From Methylomicrobium agile (GTDB taxonomy: Bacteria > Pseudomonadota > Gammaproteobacteria > Methylococcales > Methylomonadaceae): 64,000 nucleotides of DNA. Under the pieces are notes generated by a model. The model made no database searches and was not told where the DNA came from. It saw only the letters and a list, made by a program, of their open reading frames with translations. Location: NCBI RefSeq assembly GCF_000733855.1, contig NZ_JPOJ01000001.1, positions 3,985,001-4,049,000 of the forward strand. The letters are read 5' to 3'. Positions within the stretch are counted from its first letter, which is position 1, and each line of letters starts with the position of its first letter. Positions 38,016 through 50,000 of this stretch are shown here, one piece after another. The translations under genes were made by a program, and so were the position numbers.

Positions 38016-41000
38016 CCGCTTTCCGTTGCAATATGGCGATCACATCGCCGATGAAATCCGGATCGCGGACAATGCCGGCGTGGTCGCTGTCGACCCGCTC
38101 CGATCCCAATAAACGGTTTCCGCAGGCCTGCTCCAGTATGTCCTGGGCCAATTCCCCCGCATCGCCGGCTGCGCGCGACCACCAGCAATACATGCCGGCC
38201 CCGATCGGCTCGATGCGGTAACTGTCGCTCAATTCGGTCAGATGTCGCATGATCGCCAAGCCATTTTGCAAATCCAGCAATTTTACCCAATCCGCGGCCG
38301 GATGCGCAGCACCGATCTGCTCCGGCAGCGCCTCGGGGTCGGCATCGGCCAGATCCGGCGAAAGGTCGCGCAACAGTTCCCGCAGACTGTCGCCGCCGTC
38401 ATCTTCGGCTTCGTCCTGTTCGAAGCCCGGCACGAAACAATCGGCCAGGCCCAGAAAGGCGATCTCGCGCCCGGCCCGTTCCAGGACGCTGGCGATACTC
38501 AACGCCAATGCGCCGCCCAACGACCAGCCCAGCAAATGAATCGGACCGTCCGGTTGGCTTTGCGCAATGGCATCGGCGTAATCGCGCGCCATGCTTTCCA
38601 GCGAAACATCGCGCCAATTCGCATCCAGAAAACGCCGGCACAACAGGCCGATCACCGGCCGCTGTCCGGCCAAGGCGCGCGCCAGCGGATAATAACCGAA
38701 CACCGTGCCGCCGGCCGGATGCAGGCAAAACAACGGCGGCAACGCGCCGGCGGTGTCGTTCAGCGCCACCAGCGGCGATAGCGCCGTTGTGATGCGCTGT
38801 GCCGCCAGCGCGGCGATGGTCGGTTGCTGCAACAAACGGCTGAGCGGCAAATCCCAGCCCAGCTCACGGTTGATCGTCGAGAGCAAACGCAAAGCGAGCA
38901 ATGAGTGCCCGCCCAACTCGAAGAAATTGTCCTCGATGCCGACCGCGTCCAGGCCGAGCACCTCCTGCCAGATCCGCGCCAAGCGCCGTTCCGTGCCGTT
39001 GCGCGGTTCGACGTGGGTGCGGACGGCGCGCTCCGGTTCCGGCAGCGCCTTGCGGTCCAACTTGCCGCTCGGCAGTTTCGGCAAGTGCGGCAACACGATG
39101 ATCTGCGCCGGCACCAGGTAGTCGGGCAGCCGGCGGCTCAAGGCCGTACGCAGGAATTCGGCGTGCCGGTTCCCGCTTGTGTCGATTAGATTTGTGTCGG
39201 TCAGATCACGGTAGGTTGGGTTAGCGAAGCGTAACCCAACAACATCATCCACCGCGACATACCCCAGCAAGCGGCCGCTTTCGCCGATCCTCACCGCCGC
39301 TTCGTGGACCCCGGGCTGTTCCAGCAAGACATTTTCGATTTCGCCGGGCTCGATCCGGAAACCGCGCAGTTTGATTTGTTGGTCGACCCGGCCCAGGTAC
39401 TCGATCACCCCGTCGGCCCGTTGCCGGACCCGGTCGCCAGTGCGGTACATGCGCTGGCCGTTAGGGGCGAACGGGTCGGGCAGGAAGCGTTCGGCGCTTT
39501 GTCCCGGCCGGCGCCAATAGCCTTGCGCGAGTCCGAGCCCACCGATGTACAGCTCGCCCGCGGCGCCCATCGGCAACGGGTTCAGGTCGGCGTCCAGCAC
39601 GTAGGCGGTCCTGTCGCCGACGCAATGGCCGATCGGGGCATAGCGGCTGTCGCAGGTCATATCGGCCAGCCAGGCCAGCGGGGTAATCACGGCTTCGGTG
39701 GGGCCGTAGGCGTTGAACAAGCGCTCGGGCCCCAAACGGCTTTGGATCAGCGCCAGGCTGCTCTGCGGCAGGGCTTCGCCGCCGACCGTGCAGCCGGTCA
39801 AGCGCGGCGCGTGTTCGGGACGGTCGAGTTGGCGGGCCAGTTCGGCCAGATAGGCCGGCGGCACGTCGATGCGGGCGATCGCATAGTCCCGGAGGGCTTG
39901 CAGGGTCCGGTCGACGCTCCAGCCGGACGGATCGCCGATCACCAGCGTCGCGCCCCGCAACAGCGGCACCGCCCATTGTTCGATCGCGGCGTCGAAGCTG
40001 AACGAGGCGAAATGCAGGCAGGTTTCGCCGGCCTGCAGATCGTACAGGGCCGCCATCGCTCCACAATGCATCGCCAATGCGCCGTGGCCGACCGCCACGC
40101 CTTTGGGCCGGCCGGTGGAACCGGAGGTGTAGATCAAGTAGGCCGGCGTTTCGGGATGCAAGGCCACTGCGGGCGGCGTGTCGGGATAGCCGGACAGGTC
40201 CAGTTGGGACAGGTCTAGCCTGTTAATCGCATCGGCCGTAGGGTGGGCATGGCCCCCCGTTGGCGTGGCTTGCGCGGAGACACTGGCCGTGCCTCCCCTA
40301 CGCTCGGCCAACGCCTCGCCGGCATGGCTGTCGATCAGCCATTCGGCGCCGGCATCGTCCAGCATGTACTGCAAACGCTCGGCCGGATAGGCGGGGTCCA
40401 GGGCCAGAAACGCCGCGCCGCATTGCCACGCCGCCAGGCAGGCCACGATCGCCTGCGCCGAACGCGGCAGGCTCAATGCCACCACCGCGCCGGGGCGCAG
40501 GCCCCGGTCCCGCAAATAATGCGCCAAGCGGTGGGCCTGGCTTTGCAGCCCGGCGTAACTGACCCGCTCGGCGCCGGCTATCAGCGCCACCGCATCGGGC
40601 CGGGTTTGCGACTGGCCGCGGATCAGCGCCGGCAACAAATCGTCGGTTCGATAAGTTGGAATACGAGAAACATTCGCGGGCGTAGTTTCACCAAACCCGA
40701 GCGCACCGACGCAAGCCTGCGGCTGCCGGGCGATCTCCAGCAACAAATGGCGCAGACTTTCCGCCATCCGCCGCATGTCGTCCCCGGCGAAATACGCACG
40801 GGCATAATCGAAGCCGATTTCCAAACGCTGCCCGACCGTCACGTCCAGTGTCAACGGATAATTGGTCACATCGCGCTGGCTGAGGCCACCGATCCGCACG
40901 CCGCCGTTCGACTGGCGCAAGGCCGCATCGACCGGATAATTCTCGAACACCAGCAAGGTATCGAACAACTCGCCGCCGCCGGTTCCGGCCCAGCGTTGAA

Positions 41001-44000
41001 TATCGTACAACGGCGGATATTCGTGCTCGCGCATCTGCAAGTTTAAGATTTGCAAATCGCGCAGCCAATCCGCCAACGGCTTGCCCGGCTCGATGCGGGC
41101 GGCGACCGGCAAGGTATTGATGAATAAACCCAGCAGATTTTCCGCTCCCGATAAATCGCCGGGGCGGCCGGCCACGGTGGTGCCGAATACCGCCGTGCGC
41201 AAACCGGTGTAATGCGCCAGCAGCATCGCCCATGCCCCCTGCACCAGAGTATTCAACGTCAAATGCTGCCGCTGCGCAAAGCCCTGCAAGGCCGCGGTTT
41301 CGGTGTCGGACAGGGCGCACTCGACATAACCGTTGCCGGTCTGTCCCGGCGCGGCTAGGCAATTCGCCAATAAGCACGGCTCGGACGCCTCGCGCAAAGC
41401 CGCGCGCCAAAAGGCTTCGCCGGCTTGCTTGTCTCTGGTCGCCAGCCAGGCGATGTAATCGCGGTAACGGCCCGTTTTGGCCCGTGCCGGCGCATTGCCT
41501 TCGTAGGCGGCCATGACTTCGGCGAAAAACAGCGAGCTGCTCCAGCCGTCCAGCAATAAGTGGTGGCTGGTCCAGATCAAATGCAGCCGGTCGCCGGGCA
41601 AGTTCACCAAAATCAGACGCTGCAACGGCGGCCGGGCCAAGTCGAAGCCGCGCGCATAATCGGCTTGCGCCAATGCCGTCAGCTCGTCTTCGTTAAACGC
41701 CGTGGTCCGCCAATCCAGGCAAGTGACCGGTATTTCCGCCTCGCGCCAGACCGCTTGCAGCGGCGCGTCGCCCTGCCAGAAAAAACCACTGCGCAAAATC
41801 TCGTGCCAGCCGGACACCTCGTGCCAGGCCCGAATGAAGCGATCCGCATCCGCACCCGTCAAATCCAGCGCCAATTGCGTGACGTACAGATTGGCTTCCG
41901 GTTCGCGCAGCGCATGAAACAGAATCCCCTGCTGCATGGGCGAGAGCGGATAAAGGTCTTCGATTTGGCGGTGTTCGACCGGCAAGGCATCGAGCTGGGC
42001 CTGGCTCAGACCGGCCAGCGGCACGTCGCTCGGGGTCAGGCCGGGTTCGGCGGCGAGGCAGTGGTCGAGCAGCTGCTCCAGATGCTGCCGGTAGCGGTCG
42101 AGCAGGGTGTCGATCGTCCGCGCCCGGTAGCGTTCGCGGCTGTAGCTCCACTCGAGGCGCAGCCGGCCCCGGTAGATTTCGCCGTTGATTTCCAGTTCAT
42201 AGGCCAAGGGGGAGCGCGGGTCGCGCTCGTCGCCGCCGGCTTCTTCGGCCGGCTGCAACAGGGCGTCGTCGTGGAAGCTGCTGTCGAGTTGGCCGAGGTA
42301 GTTGAACAAGACCTGGGGGGTGCCGCCCTCAAGCGGCGGGTGCGGCGTCAGGTAGCGTAATACGCCGTAGCCCAGGCCCTGGTCGGGCACCTGCCGCAGT
42401 TGTTCCTTGATGGTTTTGAGGGTGGCGGCCGGCTGGGCTTGCGGGCTGAGCAGGACCGGGTACAGGCTGGTGAACCAGCCGACCGTGCGGCTCAGGTCGA
42501 GAGGCGAATGCTGGGCGTCGGTCGGGATGCGTTCGGCTTCGCGGCCGTGGCCTTCCAGGGCAATCGTGAGGTGTGCTTGCTGGGTCCACTCGCCCAGGGT
42601 CTGCGCCAGCGCCGCCAGCAGCAGGTCCGGCAGGCGGGTGCGGTAGGCCCGATGGGCCTCGTGCAGGAGCTGGCGGGTGCGCTCGGCGCTCAGGGTCAGC
42701 GTCCGGCTGGCGCGGTCGCGGCTTTCGGCGCGGCCGTGCGGCTCATCGCAGGGCCAGGGGGCGCGGGCCGCCGAGACTTGCGCCTGCCAGTAGGCCTGCT
42801 GGCTGTGCAGCCGTTGGCTGTGCGCATAGGTTTGCAGGGCCTGGCCCCAGGCTTGGTAGCTGGCGGTTCGGGCGGGCAGTTGCGGGGCTTGGCCGTGGCG
42901 GATTTGCGTGTACAGGCGGTGCAGGTCTTCCAGCAGAATACGCCAGGACACCGCGTCGACGATCAGGTGGTGGGCGACCAGCAGCAGGCGCTGGCTGCCG
43001 TCGGCGACGTCGATCAATACGGCCTGGAACAGCGGGCCGTGTTCGAGGTTCAGGCCGCGCTGCGCCTGTTGGGCGATGGCGGCGATATGCTCGGCGTCCT
43101 GGGCGCGGTGGTGTGCCAAGGGGGTTTCCGCCGGTGGAAGCGCGGCATAGTGTTGGTGCCAGCGGCCTTGCACCCGGACATAACGCAGGCGCAGGCTGTC
43201 GTGGTGTTCGACCAGGTTTTGCAGCGCTTGGGCGAGCGCGGCGCGGTCGAGCGGCAGGCGGGCTTTGAGCAAGAGCGACTGGTTCCAGTGCGCGGGCGGG
43301 GGCTGCGTTTGTTCGAAGAAGGCGTGTTGGATCGGCAGCAGCGGCGCGCGGCCGAGCGCCGGCGCTTGAGCGGCCGGGGCTTGGGCGTCTTCGACCAAGC
43401 TCTGTGCGACTTGGGCCAGGCCGGCGATGGTTTGTTGCTGGAACAGGTCTTTGGGGGTGAAGCGCAGGCCTTGGGCGCGGGCGCGGCTGACCAGTTGGAT
43501 GGAGAGGATGGAGTCGCCGCCCAGTTCGAAGAAGTTGTCGTGGATGCCGATCGGCGCCCGGCCGAGCAGGTCTTGCCAGAGGGACGCCAGCACCGCTTCG
43601 GCCGGGGTGGTGGGGGTTTGCGGCGCGGCGCTGGGCGGGCCTGCGGGCGCCGGCAGGGCGCGGCGGTCGATTTTGCCGTGCGCGGTGCGCGGCAGTTGCG
43701 TCAGCCAAACGTAGCGGGCCGGGATCAGGTAGTCGGGCAGGCGCGCGGCCAGGGCGGTTTTGAGTTGGGCGTCGGTGGGGGCCGAGGCGGCGGCGCGTGG
43801 CGGGGGCGCGTCATCCGGAGCGGCCGTGCCGCCGGCCAGATAAGCCGCCAGGTAGCGGCGTCCCTGTTCCTCGCGCAGCAGCACGTGGGCGTCCTCGACG
43901 CCGGGCAAGTCGCGCAGGGCGGCTTCGATTTCGCCGGGTTCGATCCGGTAGCCGCGCAGTTTGATCTGCTGGTCGGTGCGGCCGAGGTAGGCGACGATGC

Positions 44001-47000
44001 CGTCCCGGCCGCGCCGGACCCGGTCGCCGGTGCGGTACAGGCGGCCGCCGTCCCCCGCGAACGGGTCGGGCAGGAAGCGTTCCGCGCTGAGATCGGGCCG
44101 GCCGAAGTAGCCGCGCGCCAGGCACGGGCCGCCGATGTAGAGTTCGCCGGCCGCGCCCCAGGGCACCGGGTTGAGGTCGGCGTCGAGGATATGCAGGGTG
44201 CGCTCGCCCACCGCGGTGCCAATCGGGGCGTAGCCGGTCAGGGCGCGGTCATCGGCCAGCCAGGCTAAAGGGGTAATCACCGTTTCGGTCGGGCCGTAGC
44301 CGTTGACGATCCGTTCCGGCTGCAACGCGGCGTGGAGGGTGGCCAGCGCCGCGGCGGAGACGGCTTCGCCGCCGACGCAGACGATGCGCAGCGCCAAAGG
44401 CCGGCCGCGCGCCTGGACGGCCTCGGCCAGATGCAGCAAGGCGCTGGTCGGCGGATACACGACGGTCACCCGGTGCGCGCGCACCGTTGCCAGGGTGTCG
44501 TCGCCGGTCCAGCGGCTGTCGCCCAGCACCACGCCGGCGCCGTGGCACAGCGGCGCCAGCCATTGTTCCATGGCCGCGTCGAAGGTGAAGGCGGCCATAG
44601 GCAGGGCGCGGTCGGCCGGGGTGTAGCGGTAGAGGTCGCCGATGGCCTGGATGTGGCGGCTCAACGCGCCGTGCGGCACGGCCACGCCTTTGGGTTGGCC
44701 GGTGGAGCCGGAGGTCAGGATCAGGTAGGCCAGTTGCTCGGGGTGGATGACCACCGCGGGCGGCGTGGCCGGTTCGGCGCTCAGGTCCAGACTGGCGAGG
44801 TGAAGCCAGGTAGGATGGGCTGAACGGTAGTGAAGTCCCTCGTTGGACGCGTCGGAAAACGTATCGCAACGCTCGGCGAGGATGACGCTCACGCCGGCCT
44901 CGGCGATCAGTTCGGCCAGCCGTTGTTCGGGTTGCTCGGGGTCGAGCGGCAGGTAGGCGCCGCCGGCTTTCAGCACCGCCAGCATCGCCACGATCGTCTC
45001 CGCGCCGCGCGGCAGCAGCAAGGCCACCCGGCTTTCCCGCTCCACGCCCAGGCCGATCAGCCGGTGCGCCAGCCGGTTGGCTTGCATCTCCAGTTCGGCA
45101 TACGTCAAACGGGTTTCGCCGCAAATCAGCGCGATCGCCTCGGGTTGCGCCTCGGCCTGGCGGCGGATCAGGGCGTGCACCGGGGTGGAGGCATCGTAGG
45201 GCTGGGCCCATTGGTTCCAGCTCTGAAACAAGGCCGTCTCGCGTCCGGTCAGTACCGGCAGATCGCCGATTCTCGCCTGCGAATTACTCACCAAACCGGT
45301 CAACAGCACCCGAAAATGCGCGGCCAGATCCGCCACGGTTTCTTCGTCGAAAGAGCGGCAATCGTAATCGAACGCCACTTGCAAGGCGCTGTCACCGCTT
45401 TGCACCGCCAGCGTCAACGGAAAATGGGTCGTTTCGCGGTGGCTTTCGCCGTATATCCGTAGGCCGTCTTCCGGCCGCCGGCGCAAAGCGTCGGACAAAG
45501 GGTAATTTTCGAACACCAGCAAACTGTCGAACAACGCTTCGCCCGGCCTGCCCCACCAGCGCTGCACCTCGGCCAATGGCGTGGTTTCGACCTCGCGCAG
45601 TTCCAGATTGGCCTGCTGCAAGGCTTGCAGCCAGTCGCCGACCGCATCGGCGGCGCGCGGCGCCTGAATCATCGGCAAGGTATTGATGAACAAACCGACC
45701 ATCGCTTCCGCGCCGGGCAAATCGGCTGGCCGGCCGGACACGGTCACGCCGAACGCGACCGCCTCGCCGCCGCAATACCGCTGCAATAACAGGCACCAGG
45801 CGGCCTGTACCAGGGTGTTGATCGTCAATTTGCCGCGTTGCGCGGATTGGCGCAAGGCCGCGAAATCGTCGCCGTCTATATGCAAGACATGCAAAACGTA
45901 TCCCTGCCCCTGACTGCCGCGCGGTAGCGCGTCGACCAGACGGGTCGGCTCTTCCAAGACGGGTAAACGTTCCCGCCAATAACGTTCGGCCGCGGTGGGA
46001 TCGCGTTCGGCCAGCCAGGCGATATAGTCGCTAAACTCCGCAGCCGACGGCGGCAGCGTATCGCCGCGATAGCTGCTCAACACTTCGCCGAGCAAGCGGG
46101 CGCTGCTCCAGCCGTCCAGCAACAAATGATGGCTGAGCCAGATGAAATGGTAAACATCGTCTTGCAAGCGCACCAGCACCAGTTTAAACAGCGGCGCGCG
46201 GTCGGTAGGCAAGCCCTCTGCCTGCAAGTCGCGGAGCAAACCGGGCAACGCCGCATCGGCGTCGCCACGGCCGCGCCAGTCCAGCTCGATCAAAGGCACC
46301 GCCAAACGCTTGCGTACGATCTGCATGGCCTGCGGCCAGTCGGCCGGCGCATAAAATGCGGTGCTCAGCACCGCGTGCCGTTGCATCGCCGTCCGCCACG
46401 CTTCGGCAAAGCGGCCGGCATCGAGGCCTTCCAGGCGCACGTCGAAGCGGCTGACATAGCTGGCGGCATCGTTTTCGTACAGGCTGTGAAACAGCATGCC
46501 CTGTTGCATCGGCGTCAGCGGGTAAATATCCGCTATCTCCGTCACCGGCAGCGGCAACGGCAAGGCGTCCAGTTGCGCTTGCGTCAAACCGGCCAGCGGA
46601 AAATCGCTGGGCGTGACGCCTTGCGGCCCCTGCCGGCAATGTTCGACCAGCGCGGCCAGTTCGCGATTGAATTCCTCGGCCAGCGCGGCGACGGTTTCGG
46701 TACGGTAGCGGCGGCGGTTATAAGTCCAGTTCATCGCCAGACGGCCGTCGTAGATCTGGCCGTTGACTTCCAGCGCATAATCCAGCGGCGCGGCGGCATC
46801 TCGCTCGTCGCCGCGCGCCTCGCCGGCCGGACGGAACAAACCGTCGGCGGCGAAGCTGGCGTCGAACTGGCCCAGATAGTTGAAGCACAGGGCCGGCCTC
46901 GGCAGGCTGCCGAGTTGCGCCCGTATTTCGGCGCCGGCCAGATATTTCAGCAAACCGAAACCCAAACCGCGCTCCGGCACGCCGCGCAATTGTTCCTTGA

Positions 47001-50000
47001 CCGCTTTGATCGTTCCGGCCCAATCGTCCGCCGGCGTCAACAGCACCGGATACAGGCTGGTGAACCAGCCGACGCTGCGGCTGACGTCCGGCGCCCCGGC
47101 AAAGTTTTCCCGGCCGTGGCCTTCCATATCGATGCTGACGGCGCCCTGCCCGCTCCAGCGGCACAGCACCCGCGCCAACGCGGCCAGCAGCAACTCGTCG
47201 ATGCGGGTGCGGTAGGCGGCCGGGCATTCGCTCAGCAGTTGCCGGGTGGCGGTTTCGTTTAACGCGACGGTCAGGGTATCGGCATCGGCGGCGGTGCCGC
47301 GCGCTCCGCAAAAATCGGCCGGCAAGTCCGTCGCCGCCAGTTGCACGCGCCAGTAATCCAGTTGGCCGCCGATTTGCGCCGCCCTGCGTCGCAGCGCCTC
47401 GGCCCAGGCCCGGTAAGGCGCGGTTCTAGCCGGCAATACGGCCGTTTTCCCCTCGCTGAGCTGGCGGTATAGCGTCTGCAAATCCTCCAGCACGATGCGC
47501 CAGGATACGCCGTCGACGATCAAATGGTGAATCACCAACAGCAAGCGGTAACTGCCGTCGTCCACGCGGATATAGGCGGCCCGCAGCAACGGGCCGTGCC
47601 GCAAGTCCAGGCTGCGTTGCGCCTGATCGGCGATTTCGCTGATTTGTTCGGCGCCGGCGGCATCGCGCTGCCAAAGAAACTCCTGATCCTTTGGTTCGCT
47701 CGTGTAATGCTGACGCCAGCCGTCGAGCTCGTCGAAACGCAAACGGAAAGCATCGTGGTGTTCGGTCAAACGGCGCAAAGCCTCGGCCAGCGCCGGGATA
47801 TGCAATGCCTGGCCGGTCGCCAACAGCACCGACTGGTTCCAGTGCCCGCGCTGCGGAATATCGGTGGCGAAAAACTCGGCCTGAATCGGCGTGAATGGCG
47901 CCTCGCCTTCCGCCGTATCGCCGGTTTCGCTAACCGCGTCGGCCGCCTGCGGCTGTGCCGCGATAACTTGCGCCAACGCCGCCACGGTCTGGTGGCGGAA
48001 GATGTCTTTGGGCGATAAATGCCAGCCGGCCTGGCGGACGCGGCTAACCACTTGCAACGAGACAATGGAGTCGCCGCCCAACTCGAAGAAATTATCCTCG
48101 ATGCCGACCGCGTCCAGGCCGAGCACCTCCTGCCAGATCCGCGCCAGGCGCCGTTCCGTGCCGTTACGCGGTTCGACGTGGGTGCGGACGGCGCGCTCCG
48201 GTTCCGGCAGCGCCTTGCGGTCCAGCTTGCCGCTCGGCAGTTTCGGCAAGTGCGGCAACACGATGATCTGCGCCGGCACCAGGTAGTCGGGCAGCCGGCG
48301 GCTCAAGGCCGTACGCAGGAATTCGGCGTGCCGGTTCCCGCTTGTGTCGATTAGATTTGTGTCGGTCAGATCACGGTAGGTTGGGTTAGCGAAGCGTAAC
48401 CCAACAACATCCTCCACCGCGACATACCCCAACAACCGGCCGCTTTCGCCGATCCTCACCGCCGCTTCGTGGACCCCGGGCTGTTCCAGCAAGACATTTT
48501 CGATTTCGCCGGGCTCGATCCGGAAACCGCGCAGTTTGATTTGTTGGTCGACCCGGCCCAGGTACTCGATCACCCCGTCGGCCCGTTGCCGGACCCGGTC
48601 GCCAGTGCGGTACATGCGCTGGCCGTTAGGGGCGAACGGGTCGGGCAGGAAGCGTTCGGCGCTTTGTCCCGGCCGGCGCCAATAGCCTTGCGCGAGTCCG
48701 AGCCCACCGATGTACAGCTCGCCCGCGGCGCCCATCGGCAACGGGTTCAGGTCGGCGTCCAGCACGTAGGCGGTCCTGTCGCCGACACAATGGCCGATCG
48801 GGGCATAGCGGCTGTCGCAGGTCATATCGGCCAGCCAGGCCAGCGGGGTAATCACCGCTTCGGTGGGGCCGTAGGCGTTGAACAAGCGCTCAGGCCGTAA
48901 ACGGCTTTGGATCAGCGCCAGGCTGCTCTGCGGCAGGGCTTCGCCGCCGACCGTGCAGCCGGTCAAGCGCGGCGCGTGTTCGGGACGGTCGAGTTGGCGG
49001 GCCAGTTCGGCCAGATAGGCCGGCGGCACGTCGATGCGGGCGATCGCATAGTCCCGGAGGGCTTGCAGGGTCCGGTCGACGCTCCAGCCGGACGGATCGC
49101 CGATCACCAGCGTCGCGCCCCGCAACAGCGGCACCGCCCATTGTTCGATCGCGGCGTCGAAGCTGAACGAGGCGAAATGCAGGCAGGTTTCGCCGGCCTG
49201 CAGATCGTACAGGGCCGCCATCGCTCCACAATGCATCGCCAATGCGCCGTGGCCGACCGCCACGCCTTTGGGCCGGCCGGTGGAGCCGGAGGTGTAGATC
49301 AGGTAGGCCGGCGTTTCGGGATGCAAGGCCACTGCGGGCGGCGTGTCGGGATAGCCGGACAGGTCCAGTTGGGACAGGTCTAGCCTGTTAATCGCATCGG
49401 CCGTAGGGTGGGCATGGCCCCCCGTTGGCGTGGCTTGCGCGGAGACACTGGCCGTGCCTCCCCTACGCTCGGCCAACGCCTCGCCGGCATGGCTGTCGAT
49501 CAGCCATTCGGCGCCGGCATCGTCCAGCATGTACTGCAAACGCTCGGCCGGATAGGCGGGGTCCAGGGCCAGAAACGCCGCGCCGCATTGCCACGCCGCC
49601 AGGCAGGCCACGATCGCCTGCGCCGAACGCGGCAGGCTCAATGCCACCACCGCGCCGGGGCGCAGGCCCCGGTCCCGCAAATAATGCGCCAAGCGGTGGG
49701 CCTGGCTTTGCAGCCCGGCGTAACTGACCCGCTCGGCCCCGGCTATCAGCGCCACCGCATCGGGCCGGGTTTGCGACTGGCCGCGGATCAGCGCCGGTAA
49801 ATCGGTAAATTCACGGGAGAACGACCGATTGGCAGTCAAAAAATCCAGTTCGGCCGGATCGAGCAACGGTAAATCCCGCAACACCGTTTCGGGCCGCTTC
49901 GCCGCCGCTTCGGCCAGGCGGCAAAAGCGCCCGGCCATCCGCTCGATCGTCGCCGGGTCGAACAAATCGGTCGCATAGGTCCAGATGGCGCCGATGCCGC

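Larger units (their letters stand above)
38911..40635 (-). repeat. Near-identical A-domain direct repeat, copy 2 (third module)
   Basis: About 1.7 kb covering adenylation domain A3 through to the start of its thiolation domain. It matches 48076-49800 base for base over long stretches at a constant offset of 9165. Scattered differences exist (for example CGGGCCCC versus CAGGCCGT near 39730/48893). The identity ends sharply at GGATCAGCGCCGG on the N-terminal side. Confidence 0.9.

Noticed and set aside
42400-44268. 622-codon open frame on the + strand inside the NRPS region
   Set aside because: It is the antisense shadow of a GC-rich A/E-domain region with perfect NRPS motifs on the minus strand; no domain or start signal of its own.
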